The notes under the pieces are model-generated. The model was not told the origin of the DNA, did no database searches, and saw only the letters and a program-made list of their open reading frames with translations. Shown piece by piece: positions 49,600-58,356 of a stretch of DNA of 64,000 nucleotides; position 1 is the stretch's first letter, and the number at the start of each line of letters is the position of its first letter. The stretch lies in contig JAIQGE010000019.1 of the NCBI GenBank assembly GCA_020072815.1, positions 62,001 to 126,000 of the forward strand, in the 5' to 3' direction. Both the position numbers and the translations under genes were made by a program. The stretch is from Terriglobia bacterium. Lineage in GTDB: Bacteria; Acidobacteriota; Terriglobia; Terriglobales; Acidobacteriaceae.

Positions 49600-51498
49600 A
49601 TGAAACGCAAGCTCGCAGTTGCACTCCTGCTGTTTGCATGTGCACTATTGGCCGGGGCCCAGACCTGGACTGCGTTAGCGCATCAGCCCCCCGTTCCCCT
49701 GGGAACGGCGCTGCTGCTGACTGACGGTACCGTCATGGCGCAGCAAATGACCAGTGACGGCTTCGGCACCGGGGCCTGGTGGAAGCTTACGCCTGACGCC
49801 AACGGCAGCTACATCAACGGTACCTGGACGCAACTGGCATCCATGCCCTCCGGCTACGCGCCGCTTTACTTTGCCTCCGCTGTGCTGCCCGACGGCCGCT
49901 TGTTGGTGGAAGGCGGGGAATTCAATGGGAGTTCCAACAACCAGGTCTTGACCAACCAGGGCGCTATTTACGATCCAGCGTCGAATACCTGGACATCCGT
50001 TGCGCCGCCTGCGGGCTGGAGTAACATTGGCGACGCGCAAAGCGTGGTCCTGAGCAATGGAACCTTCATGCTGGCCAATGCCTCGGACTCGGAGGCTGCG
50101 CTGTTCAATGCCGCCACGCTGACCTGGACTGCCACCGGCAACAATAAGGCTGACCGGAACGGCGAGGAAGGCTGGATGCTCCTGCCCAACGGCAAAGTCC
50201 TGACCGTGGACGCGGCCAATGGGACAAATTCTGAACTTTATGATCCCGCAACGGGATCGTGGTCGTCCGCCGGCAGCACCATCGTGCAGCTTCCCGCACC
50301 AGACACTGAAATTGGCCCGGCTATCCTTCGCCCCGACGGGACCGTTTTCGCCACTGGAGGAACATCGAATACGGCAATCTACAACCTGACGACGGGCGGC
50401 TGGTCGGTTGGTCCAACCTTCTCCGGCGGGCTGGATATCGCTGACGGTCCGGCCGCCATTCTACCCAGCGGCAATGTCCTGGTAGACGCCAGTCCCGGCG
50501 TCTTTCAGTGTTGCTCCAGCTTTTTTGAATTCAACGGCAGCAACCTGCTCTCCGTGCCTTCCCCGCCAAGGCTCAATCTCTTCGATTTCCCGCGTTCATC
50601 CTTTCAAGGACGGATGCTGGTGCTGCCCACGGGACAAATCCTATTTACCAAGGGCAGCACCGCGGTGGTGGTCTACACCGGCGCCGGACTTCCTCAAGTG
50701 GAATGGGAACCGGTGGTCACCTCGGCGCCGGGGACATTGCTTCTGGGCAGCTACAACAACCTGATTTCCGGAAGACAGTTCAACGGGCTGTCACAAGGCG
50801 CGGCCTATGGTGATGACGCGCAAATGGCAACCAACTATCCCCTGGTGCGCGTTACCAATAACGCCACCGGTCACGTCCGTTACGTCAAGACCCACAACCA
50901 CAGCACAATGGGGGTGGCCACCGGGAGCGCAACCGTGTCCACCATCGCCGATCCCATCACCAACCTTGAGACCGGCACCAGCACTCTTCAGGTGGTGGCC
51001 AACGGAATCGCTTCCAATGGAGTCACGGTCCAGGTGGTCAGCAACGGGAACCCATTTATCTACCGCATCCCGCGCGACCAGCAGCTTGCCTGCTACGGGA
51101 TTTCCGTGGCCCCCAACTTCCCCACCAATTGCCGCGACATCACTGATTTTGACGACAAGCAGATGTGCTTTGGACTGTCGCAGAAATCGCAGACTCCCTG
51201 CCAGTCCATCCAGGACCGCAACCTGCAACTGGCCTGCTTCGGCATGGCAGTCACGCCCAGCTTTCCTTCGAATTGCGACAGCATCACCGATCCCCAGCTC
51301 AAGAACTTCTGCTATGGCCTTTCCGGCAAGGGTTCGTCGTTTTGCAACAACCTGACGGACACCAACTCGAAGGCGATGTGCCTGGGCATCTCGCTGCACA
51401 ATTCTTCCAATTGCTCCAGCATCACCAACAGCAACGATCGCTTGTTCTGTCAGGGAATCGCCAGTGGTTCCCAGACGCCCTGCACCTCTATTCAGTAA
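49600..51498 (+). CDS. Secreted kelch-type beta-propeller protein with C-terminal cysteine repeats
   Basis: 632 residues from ATG at 49600 (MKRKLAVALLLFACALLAGA), a signal peptide, after GAGGAGG. Residues 25-400 contain kelch-like repeats (AVLPDGRLLVEGGEFNG, GAIYDPASNTWTSVAPP, LLPNGKVLTVDAANGT), as in galactose oxidase-type propellers, followed by an Ig-like galactose-oxidase-C domain (around YPLVRVTNNATGHVRYVKTH). The last 140 residues (bases 51076-51495) are six tandem units of about 23 residues with C-x-G and a second Cys, totalling 12 cysteines. A secreted protein, maybe an oxidase or carbohydrate-binding protein; copper ligands were not verified. A good terminator follows. Confidence 0.85.
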   Translation: MKRKLAVALLLFACALLAGAQTWTALAHQPPVPLGTALLLTDGTVMAQQMTSDGFGTGAWWKLTPDANGSYINGTWTQLASMPSGYAPLYFASAVLPDGRLLVEGGEFNGSSNNQVLTNQGAIYDPASNTWTSVAPPAGWSNIGDAQSVVLSNGTFMLANASDSEAALFNAATLTWTATGNNKADRNGEEGWMLLPNGKVLTVDAANGTNSELYDPATGSWSSAGSTIVQLPAPDTEIGPAILRPDGTVFATGGTSNTAIYNLTTGGWSVGPTFSGGLDIADGPAAILPSGNVLVDASPGVFQCCSSFFEFNGSNLLSVPSPPRLNLFDFPRSSFQGRMLVLPTGQILFTKGSTAVVVYTGAGLPQVEWEPVVTSAPGTLLLGSYNNLISGRQFNGLSQGAAYGDDAQMATNYPLVRVTNNATGHVRYVKTHNHSTMGVATGSATVSTIADPITNLETGTSTLQVVANGIASNGVTVQVVSNGNPFIYRIPRDQQLACYGISVAPNFPTNCRDITDFDDKQMCFGLSQKSQTPCQSIQDRNLQLACFGMAVTPSFPSNCDSITDPQLKNFCYGLSGKGSSFCNNLTDTNSKAMCLGISLHNSSNCSSITNSNDRLFCQGIASGSQTPCTSIQ

Positions 51499-51513
51499 GC
51501 GTCTCTTGCCGGC

Positions 51514-51544
51514 GGACCCTGCTCTGTGAGCGGGGTCCGTTTTG
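51514..51544 (+). terminator. Rho-independent terminator of kelch gene
   Basis: GGACCC (51514-51519) and GGGTCC (51533-51538) form a stem extended by inner GCTC/GAGC, followed by GTTTTGT. Confidence 0.8.
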
Positions 51545-51693
51545 TCCCCACGCTGCTCCAACGCTCGGCGATAAGCGTAATAGGCCGCGCTTGCAGCTTC
51601 CTCTTTGAATTCAAGTTCCAATTAGGCCTACCATGGAAGTAGCGCTGCCACGGGTCTTCATACCGGCGGCGCTGTGGATGAAGGAGAAACTTC

Positions 51694-52317
51694 ATGACAA
51701 AGAAAACTTCTCATATTAGCGGGAGAATCGATGCCCAGCCGCGGCTCCATCAAAACGCCGCTGAGATTCAGGCCTACGGCACCGTCAATCATATGCTTCC
51801 TCTGGATCTGCTAGAGCCTGTCCGGCTGGAAATGACTGAGCAGCTGAACGTATTGCTGGCGGACACCATGACGCTCCGCGACCTCTATAAGAAATCGCAC
51901 TGGCAGGTCTCCGGGCCGACCTTTTATCAACTGCACCTTCTGTTTGACAAACATTTCAACGAGCAAGCGGAGATTGTTGACACCATCGCCGAGCGCATAC
52001 AGTTGCTGGGCGGAATCGCCATTGCCATGGCCGCCGACGTGGCGGAGACCACACAGATTGAGCGCCCCCCGCGCGGACGCGAAGAAGTCCCAGTGCAACT
52101 CTCGCGCCTGCTGGACGCGCACCAGATCATCATCGGGCTCTGCCGGACTCTGGCAAAACGAGCGGCCACGCTGGGCGATGACGGGACCAGCGATCTTGTT
52201 GTCAGTGACGTTCTGCGCGCCAATGAATTGCAAGCCTGGTTCCTGAGTGAGCACCTGGTGAACATGCCTCTGGTGCACGCCAAAGAGCCCTCTGCGCAAG
52301 CCAAGAAGACCGCCTGA
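51694..52317 (+). CDS. dps: Dps-like ferritin (DNA protection during starvation)
   Basis: 207 residues from ATG at 51694. Dps features are TMTLRDLYKKSHWQVSGPTF (ferroxidase-site His) and LHLLFDKHFNEQAEIVDTIAERI (Asp and Glu ligands), then LGGIAIAMAADVAETTQIER. Dps forms a dodecamer that oxidises and stores iron using hydrogen peroxide and may bind DNA. The N-terminal 35 residues and Lys-rich tail are longer than in E. coli Dps. It is alone with its own ribosome site (GAAGGAGAAAC). Confidence 0.94.
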   Translation: MTKKTSHISGRIDAQPRLHQNAAEIQAYGTVNHMLPLDLLEPVRLEMTEQLNVLLADTMTLRDLYKKSHWQVSGPTFYQLHLLFDKHFNEQAEIVDTIAERIQLLGGIAIAMAADVAETTQIERPPRGREEVPVQLSRLLDAHQIIIGLCRTLAKRAATLGDDGTSDLVVSDVLRANELQAWFLSEHLVNMPLVHAKEPSAQAKKTA

Positions 52318-52406
52318 CGGGCGGCAGGCGTTAGCGATGCAACGTGCGTGGGATGGAAGCGTGGGGACCGCCGCTCAACTCGCCCCGCTTCCACCCGCAC
52401 GTTACA

Positions 52407-54185
52407 ATGTCTTTCGTGCCTGCGCTCGACAACAAAGCCGTCGCCAACATTCTTAGCGAAACCGCCGACCTGATGGAGATCGCCGGCGAAGACTCCTTCC
52501 GCATACGCTCGTATCAGCGGGCCGCCGAAGCCATTGAGTCGCTGGACCAGCAACTCTCGGAAATCTACAAAGACCAGAAGGCGCTGTTGGAAATCCCCGG
52601 CATCGGCAAGAGCATGGCCGGGCACATCCAGGAGATTTTCGGCAAAGGCAAGCTGCCGCACCATGAAGAGCTGCTGAAGAAATACAAGCCCTCGATTTTG
52701 GAGCTGCTCAAAATCCAGGGACTGGGGCCCAAGACCATCGCGCTGATCTGGGACGCGTTCAAAGTCTGCGATCCTGAGGGCGTGGCCAAACTGGCGCGTG
52801 AAGGCAAGCTGCGCGAGCTTCCCCGGCAGAGCGAAAAAACCGAACAGAAAATTCTCAAGGCCATTGAGAGTTATCGCCAGATGACCGGGCGCTTCCTTCT
52901 GGACGTGGCCGCTGAAACCGCGCAGAAGATGATTGACCTGATCAAAGACCTGCCCGGCGTGGACAAAGTCACTCCGGCCGGATCGTTGCGTCGCGGCAAA
53001 GAGACCGTGGGCGACCTGGACATGCTGGTCACGGGCAAGTGCGCGACTAATGAGAAGCAGCGCGACAAAGTGATCGAACAGATCGTGGATTTTCCCGGCA
53101 TCCATGAAGTGCTGGCCAAGGGCGAAAACAAAGTCAGCTTCAAGCTGCGCAGCGGATTGCAAGTGGACGTCCGCATTCTTGCGCCGGAATCCTTTGGCGC
53201 GGCGCTGCTGTACTTTACCGGCTCCAAAAGCCACAACGTGAGCCTGCGCCAGCGCGCACTCAAACAGGGCTTGACGCTGAACGAATACGGCCTGGCGCGC
53301 GTCGAAGACGACAAGCGCGTGGCCAGCAAGACGGAAGCAGACATCTACAAGAAGCTGGGCCTGGACTATATCCCGCCGGAGCTGCGCGAAAACAGCGGCG
53401 AAATTGAAGCCGCGGAAGCCCACGCGCTGCCGGAGCTGATCGAGCAGGCTGATATTCAGGGCGACGTCCACATGCACACCGTGGAGACCGACGGCAAGAG
53501 CACCATTGAGGAGATGGCGCTGGCGGCGCGCGACCGCGGCTACAAATACATGGCCATCACCGACCATTCCAAGAACCTGGCCTTCGCCAACGGCCTGGAC
53601 GACAAGCGCGCAGAAGAACACATCAAGCGTATCCACAAAGCCGCCAAGACCATTGAAGGCATCACCATGTTCGCCGGTATTGAAGTGGACATCCTGGCTG
53701 ACGGCGAACTTGATCTTTCCGATTCTGTCCTGGAGCAGATGGACCTGGTGATCGCCAGCGTGCATTCGCATTTCAACCAGGATTCCGCGCACATGACCGA
53801 CCGCCTGCTGAGGGCGATCGCCAATCCGAATACCTCCATCATCGGGCACCCGACGGGAAGACAGTTGTTGCGCCGCGAGCCTTACATCTTCGATCTGGAT
53901 AAAGTATTCACCGCCGCCGCCAAAGCCAACGTCGCCATGGAACAGAACGCGTATCCGGAGCGGCTCGATTTGTCTGACCAGCATTTGCGCATGGCCAAGG
54001 CGCGTGGCGTGAAGCTTGTGATTAATACTGACTCGCACCACACGTCGCATCTGGAGAAAATGCGCTACGGAATCCTGCAACTGCGGCGCGCATGGCTCAG
54101 CAAAGATGACGTGCTGAACACGCTGCCGGCCGCCAAGTTCGCCAAGATCATGAAGCGAGGGAAGCCGGTGCTGACCAAAGTTTGA
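52407..54185 (+). CDS. polX: Family X DNA polymerase/3'-5' exonuclease PolX
   Basis: 592 residues from ATG at 52407 (MSFVPALDNKAVANIL); GTG at 52416 is possible. The N-terminal 8-kDa region and helix-hairpin-helix segments (LLEIPGIGKSMAGHIQEIF, LKIQGLGPKTIALIWDAF) precede the palm motif GSLRRGKETVGDLDMLV, whose DxD binds metal. From about residue 350 a PHP domain (DVHMHTVETDGKSTIEEM, FAGIEVDILADGELDLS, NTDSHHTSH) supplies the 3'-5' exonuclease. PolX acts in base-excision repair. The longer start at 52344 reads unconvincing residues. Confidence 0.95.
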   Translation: MSFVPALDNKAVANILSETADLMEIAGEDSFRIRSYQRAAEAIESLDQQLSEIYKDQKALLEIPGIGKSMAGHIQEIFGKGKLPHHEELLKKYKPSILELLKIQGLGPKTIALIWDAFKVCDPEGVAKLAREGKLRELPRQSEKTEQKILKAIESYRQMTGRFLLDVAAETAQKMIDLIKDLPGVDKVTPAGSLRRGKETVGDLDMLVTGKCATNEKQRDKVIEQIVDFPGIHEVLAKGENKVSFKLRSGLQVDVRILAPESFGAALLYFTGSKSHNVSLRQRALKQGLTLNEYGLARVEDDKRVASKTEADIYKKLGLDYIPPELRENSGEIEAAEAHALPELIEQADIQGDVHMHTVETDGKSTIEEMALAARDRGYKYMAITDHSKNLAFANGLDDKRAEEHIKRIHKAAKTIEGITMFAGIEVDILADGELDLSDSVLEQMDLVIASVHSHFNQDSAHMTDRLLRAIANPNTSIIGHPTGRQLLRREPYIFDLDKVFTAAAKANVAMEQNAYPERLDLSDQHLRMAKARGVKLVINTDSHHTSHLEKMRYGILQLRRAWLSKDDVLNTLPAAKFAKIMKRGKPVLTKV

Positions 54186-54269
54186 CACAAGATTCTTCCG
54201 GGCGCGTTTCACCGCGCCGACGAAGTATGATGTGGTGACTTAAAGGGCGCAACATTAGGAGCGCAACGC

Positions 54270-54848
54270 ATGCCGGACAATCCGCCACCCAAATCCAGCC
54301 AGCCACCGGCGCCGCCGTACACGCCTGGCCACGTGCCCATCACGGAAGAATTCGACAGAGCCAAATGGACCCTGCCGCCGATGACGCCGGTGCTGATCGC
54401 GGCCGCGGTGATCGCGGTGATTGTGGCGGTGGTGGCGTTTACCAACCGGTCCACGCCGGTGATGGGCGGAAGCATCACCAAGGTGGCGCGGTTTGACCAG
54501 GACGGCAGGACCATTGTCGCGGTGCAAGTGAAGTTGGACAACGTGATTGAGAAGCAGACGTGGATCAAGAACATTGATTCCGAGCTGGAGACGGCGGAAG
54601 GCAAGAAGATCACCGACCACGCCGCGCCGGGCAATGACGTGGACACCTATCGCAAGGCCATGCCCGCCTTGCGAGCAGCCGAGGGCGAGCCGTTGCGCGA
54701 AGAACTCAAGATCCCCGCCAAGGGAAGCTTTTCCGGCGTGCTCATTTTTTCTTATCCGGTGGACCAGGAGACCTTTGACGGCCGGAAATCGCTGACCGTC
54801 CGGATCCAGCTTTACGACCAGCCTACTCTGGTGCTGAAACAGCCTTGA
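54270..54848 (+). CDS. Hypothetical single-pass membrane protein
   Basis: 192 residues. A proline-rich cytosolic N-terminus (DNPPPKSSQPPAPPYTPG) leads to one transmembrane segment, PVLIAAAVIAVIVAVVAF (about residues 39-57), then an outer domain of predicted beta strands (GSITKVARFDQDGRTIVAVQ, TVRIQLYDQPTLVL). The arrangement resembles small bacterial membrane-anchored proteins (DUF-type, acidobacterial). It lies 84 bases after polX; partner unknown. Confidence 0.7.
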   Translation: MPDNPPPKSSQPPAPPYTPGHVPITEEFDRAKWTLPPMTPVLIAAAVIAVIVAVVAFTNRSTPVMGGSITKVARFDQDGRTIVAVQVKLDNVIEKQTWIKNIDSELETAEGKKITDHAAPGNDVDTYRKAMPALRAAEGEPLREELKIPAKGSFSGVLIFSYPVDQETFDGRKSLTVRIQLYDQPTLVLKQP

Positions 54849-54917
54849 GTTCGCGGGCGAAGCAAAGGTTTGGGCCCTTGATCGCCACCGCCATCGCTTT
54901 GATACCAAAATAATTTC

Positions 54918-54945
54918 TTGACATTCGCCGCTGGACATAGAGAAT
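54918..54945 (+). promoter_or_regulatory. Candidate promoter of TonB receptor
   Basis: TTGACA (54918-54923), 16-base spacer, GAGAAT (54940-54945). The leader to ATG at 55037 would be about 85 bases. Confidence 0.45.
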
Positions 54946-54994
54946 GGCCGCGCACAAGGATCGGAAGCTCCGGCGCGTCCGTTTGTCCTGCGTT

Positions 54995-55012
54995 GTTCGA
55001 ACGAACGTTCGT
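54995..55012. promoter_or_regulatory. Overlapping palindromes, candidate TetR-type operator
   Basis: GTTCGAAC (54995-55002) overlaps ACGAACGTTCGT (55001-55012), each a perfect palindrome. The pair sits in the leader between the promoter and the start codon of the receptor. Such GAACGAACGTTC-like sequences are typical TetR/AcrR family sites. Confidence 0.5.
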
Positions 55013-55036
55013 CAGACTTCCTCCCCGGAGGAGACC

Positions 55037-58000
55037 ATGAAGTTCCGAGTTCATTTCTTGCTGGTTGCCTTGCTGTTTGTCTTTGCTCTTGCCAGCCCTC
55101 TTACCATCCATGCCCAGGTTGCTTCGGCTGACGCCCAGCTGAACGGCACCATTCATGACCAGACGGGCAGCATGCTAGTGAAAGCCACGGTCACCCTGCG
55201 CAACGTGGACACCAACCACGTTTATACCGCCACGTCCAACAGCACGGGTTATTACATCCTGACCAGCGTGCCGCCGGGAAACTATGAACTCACGGTGGTG
55301 GCGCAGGGTTTCGCCAAGCACTCGCAAACCGGGATTGTGCTCCGCGTGGGCCAGGTGGCCACCATGGACTTCACCATGAAGGTGGCCGCGGCCAGCGAGC
55401 AAGTCACGGTGAGCACGGAAGCGCCCACCATCGAGCCGACGCGCACCGAGGTGAGCCAGGTGATTGAGACCGAGCAGATCCAGTCGTTGCCCATCAGCGG
55501 GCGGCTGTTCACCGATTTTGCGCTGCTGAGTCCCGGCGTCACCACCGGGCGCATCAGCCTGCAGTCCACGTTTACGGATCCCTCCGTCACGCGAATTTCC
55601 TTCGGCGGCCAGCGCGACCTGAACAACGCTGTGACCGTGGACGGAGCGGACAACATCAATACCGCCACCGGATCCCAGCGGGCGACTCCGTCACAGGACG
55701 CGGTAAGCGAATTCCGCGTGGTGAACAACAGCTTTGGCTCGGAATACGGGCGCGCGCTGGGCGGCATCGTGAACATTGTCACCAAGTCCGGCACCAATGA
55801 CGTGCACGCTTCGCTCTATGGCTATCTGGAGAACAACAAGTTCAACGCGAATTCGCCGCTGACGTCGCCTGGCTTTGACGTTTTTCGCCAGGGACAATTT
55901 GGCGCCACGCTGGGCGGCCCGCTGAAAAAGGACCGCACTTTCTATTTCCTGAACTATGAAGGACAGCGCCGGGCGCAGTCGCCCAGCTATCCGGGGCTTC
56001 TGGTAAGCAACATTGGCGCCATCAACGCGCTCAAGGCCAGCCTGGGTATTGCTCCGGAGAATCTCAACATCTTGAAGACTGCCGACGTGGACAACGGCTT
56101 CATCAAAGTGGACCACTCGTTGAATGACAAGAACCGGCTGGCCGTCCGCTATTTGATCCAGGACGCCACGGACCTGAACATGCTGGTGGGCGAAACGCTG
56201 GACGGCGGCGGCATCGGCGCACCCAGCAGCGGCCGCAACGGTTCACTGCGCGACCAGGCGCTGGTGGCCACGTTGACCTCGCAACTCAGTGAGGCCAAGG
56301 TCAATTCCGCGCTGGTGCAGTGGGCGCGGCGCAATTACGGCTTCCCCGGCGTAACCGGCCAGCCCAACCTGGATGTGCCCAACCTGCTGCTGTTCGGCCA
56401 CAACTTTGGCGCGTTTGATCGCTACAATGAAACGCGTTATCAGTTCTCGGACACGTTCTCCTGGGTCCACGGCAAGCACTTTGCCAAGTTTGGTACGGAC
56501 GTCAATTACATCCGGAACTTCGTGCTCTGGCCGGGCTTTACTCCGGCGCGCGTCATCTTCCCCAGCTTGGACGACTTGCTGGCGTCCGACAAAGCGGGAT
56601 GGGGCAGCACGCCGTGCCCGGCGCCGCTGATTGGATTGGTTTCGCCCTGTCTGGCGGCATTTTTCTGGGGCGCGCCCGTGGGCCCTGGGCCGATCAACAC
56701 CGCGGCGGCTTCGCCCTCCGTGCCCACCACGTGGGACAACGCTTTTCTGGCGTCGCAGGCGTCTAATTTCAACGTCAACATCAACCACAGCTACTACGGG
56801 TTCTTTGCCCAGGACCAGTTCCGGCTCACGCCCAAGCTGACCCTGAACTATGGCTTGCGTTATGACGTGGAAGCCGGACTCGGCTTCTTTATCAAGGGCG
56901 ACCACAACAACTTCCAGCCGCGCGTGGGCCTGGCTTACTCGCCTGATCCCAAGACGGTGATTCGCGCCGGCTACGGCATCTTCAACGATAAATACACCCT
57001 GACATTCTTCTTCGTTCCGGCGCCGCAGAGGCCGCCGGTGATCGCCGGCTTGCCCACGGTCAACAACCAGACCACGGGCACTTATCTGCTCAACAGCATG
57101 TTCCTGCCCTTCCCCTGCATCCTGGCGGGCTGCCCGGTGGTGCCGGCGCTGCCGCTGCCTCCGGGGACAGTGCCGCCGCCGCTGCTGACGTCGGCGTTTG
57201 AGAACCTGATCAACAGCGGAAGCTTCCCGGTCAATGCGGGCTTCTTCCAGGGCGGGACCGCCGTTGATCCGAACCTGCGCTCGCCCTACACCGAGCAAGC
57301 CAACCTGTCGATTGATCGCACCCTGGGCAAGGGCCTCACGTTGAGCGTGGGGTACATGATGGTGCAGGGTCACAAGCTGGTCCGCCCGATTGACCTTAAC
57401 GTGGGCCCGCCGGTCGGCGTGCAACCCAGCACGGGCAAGGACATTTACGCCTTCGCCATCAAGGACCCCGCCATCCCCGCGCCCCCGGCCGGCTCGAACG
57501 GAACCAATGGAATTTTCTATTTCACCGATTCCACGGGAAACTCCATTTACCACGGCGTGACGCTGCAGGTGATTGAGAAGGCGGGCAAGTATTTCACGCT
57601 CAACGCCAACTACACGATCTCACACACGCTGGACGACGGCACGTTCGTCACCTTTGTGAGCACGCCGCAATCCAACGCGCAACGCAATCTGGAGCGCGCA
57701 AATTCCAACCAGGACGCGCGCCACCGGTTCGTCGCCAACTTTGTGGCCGACGCGCCGAAAGACTCATTCCTGCGCTACTTCCAGCTCAGCAGCATCATTA
57801 CCTTGCAGTCGGCGCGGCCGTTTACGCTGTTTGTGGGCTTTGACGCCAACAATGACGGCAACCCGGTCACCGACCGCGTGGGCAACTCGCCGCGCAACAG
57901 TTATCGTGGCGACACGCTGCAGACGGTTGACCTGCGCTTGACGCGCATGTTCAAGATGGGCGAGCGGAAACAGCTCAACGTGTCTTTGGACGCCTTCAAC

Positions 58001-58180
58001 GTCTTCAACCGCGCCAATATTGACGAAGTGTTCTCCGTCTACGGCGCGCCGGACTTTATCCCAGGCAACGTGCCCACGCACTTTGGCGATGGCAACGTCG
58101 GCCCCAGCGGGCAGGTGGGCTCGCCCCGGACGGCCTTCAACCCCCGTCAATTGCAGATCGGGGCGAAATTTACTTTCTAA
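55037..58180 (+). CDS. Oar-like TonB-dependent receptor with carboxypeptidase-regulatory domain
   Basis: 1047 residues from ATG at 55037 (KFRVHFLLVALLFVFALASP, signal peptide), with GGAGGAG upstream; the start at 54944 has no such support. Residues 35-115 are a carboxypeptidase-regulatory-like Ig domain (LNGTIHDQTGSMLVKATVTL, TGYYILTSVPPGNYELTV). The plug follows (QIQSLPISGRLFTDFALLSP, TVDGADNINTATGSQRATPS), then a long beta-barrel ending in QLQIGAKFTF with the terminal aromatic residue. It belongs to the Oar family of outer-membrane proteins numerous in acidobacteria; the ligand is unknown. Palindromes in the leader suggest regulation by a TetR-type repressor. A strong terminator follows. 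Confidence 0.93.
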   Translation: MKFRVHFLLVALLFVFALASPLTIHAQVASADAQLNGTIHDQTGSMLVKATVTLRNVDTNHVYTATSNSTGYYILTSVPPGNYELTVVAQGFAKHSQTGIVLRVGQVATMDFTMKVAAASEQVTVSTEAPTIEPTRTEVSQVIETEQIQSLPISGRLFTDFALLSPGVTTGRISLQSTFTDPSVTRISFGGQRDLNNAVTVDGADNINTATGSQRATPSQDAVSEFRVVNNSFGSEYGRALGGIVNIVTKSGTNDVHASLYGYLENNKFNANSPLTSPGFDVFRQGQFGATLGGPLKKDRTFYFLNYEGQRRAQSPSYPGLLVSNIGAINALKASLGIAPENLNILKTADVDNGFIKVDHSLNDKNRLAVRYLIQDATDLNMLVGETLDGGGIGAPSSGRNGSLRDQALVATLTSQLSEAKVNSALVQWARRNYGFPGVTGQPNLDVPNLLLFGHNFGAFDRYNETRYQFSDTFSWVHGKHFAKFGTDVNYIRNFVLWPGFTPARVIFPSLDDLLASDKAGWGSTPCPAPLIGLVSPCLAAFFWGAPVGPGPINTAAASPSVPTTWDNAFLASQASNFNVNINHSYYGFFAQDQFRLTPKLTLNYGLRYDVEAGLGFFIKGDHNNFQPRVGLAYSPDPKTVIRAGYGIFNDKYTLTFFFVPAPQRPPVIAGLPTVNNQTTGTYLLNSMFLPFPCILAGCPVVPALPLPPGTVPPPLLTSAFENLINSGSFPVNAGFFQGGTAVDPNLRSPYTEQANLSIDRTLGKGLTLSVGYMMVQGHKLVRPIDLNVGPPVGVQPSTGKDIYAFAIKDPAIPAPPAGSNGTNGIFYFTDSTGNSIYHGVTLQVIEKAGKYFTLNANYTISHTLDDGTFVTFVSTPQSNAQRNLERANSNQDARHRFVANFVADAPKDSFLRYFQLSSIITLQSARPFTLFVGFDANNDGNPVTDRVGNSPRNSYRGDTLQTVDLRLTRMFKMGERKQLNVSLDAFNVFNRANIDEVFSVYGAPDFIPGNVPTHFGDGNVGPSGQVGSPRTAFNPRQLQIGAKFTF

Positions 58181-58199
58181 ACTCCTCTCCTCTACTTTG

Positions 58200-58227
58200 G
58201 GCGCCGGCAAAAGCTGGCGCCTTTTTT
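58200..58227 (+). terminator. Rho-independent terminator of TonB receptor
   Basis: GGCGCC (58200-58205) and GGCGCC (58216-58221) form a perfect stem with inner GC/GC, followed by six T. Confidence 0.85.
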
Positions 58228-58356
58228 CATGTTCGAGGATGTGTGGAGCGCCCCGGCTGCGTACCGCCGGAAAAAGAGAACGGCGCAGAGAGTCCCGCTT
58301 CCATCTCTGCGCCAAGCAAAACAAACGATCAGTGGAGGGAGATATGAACTGGTTTC

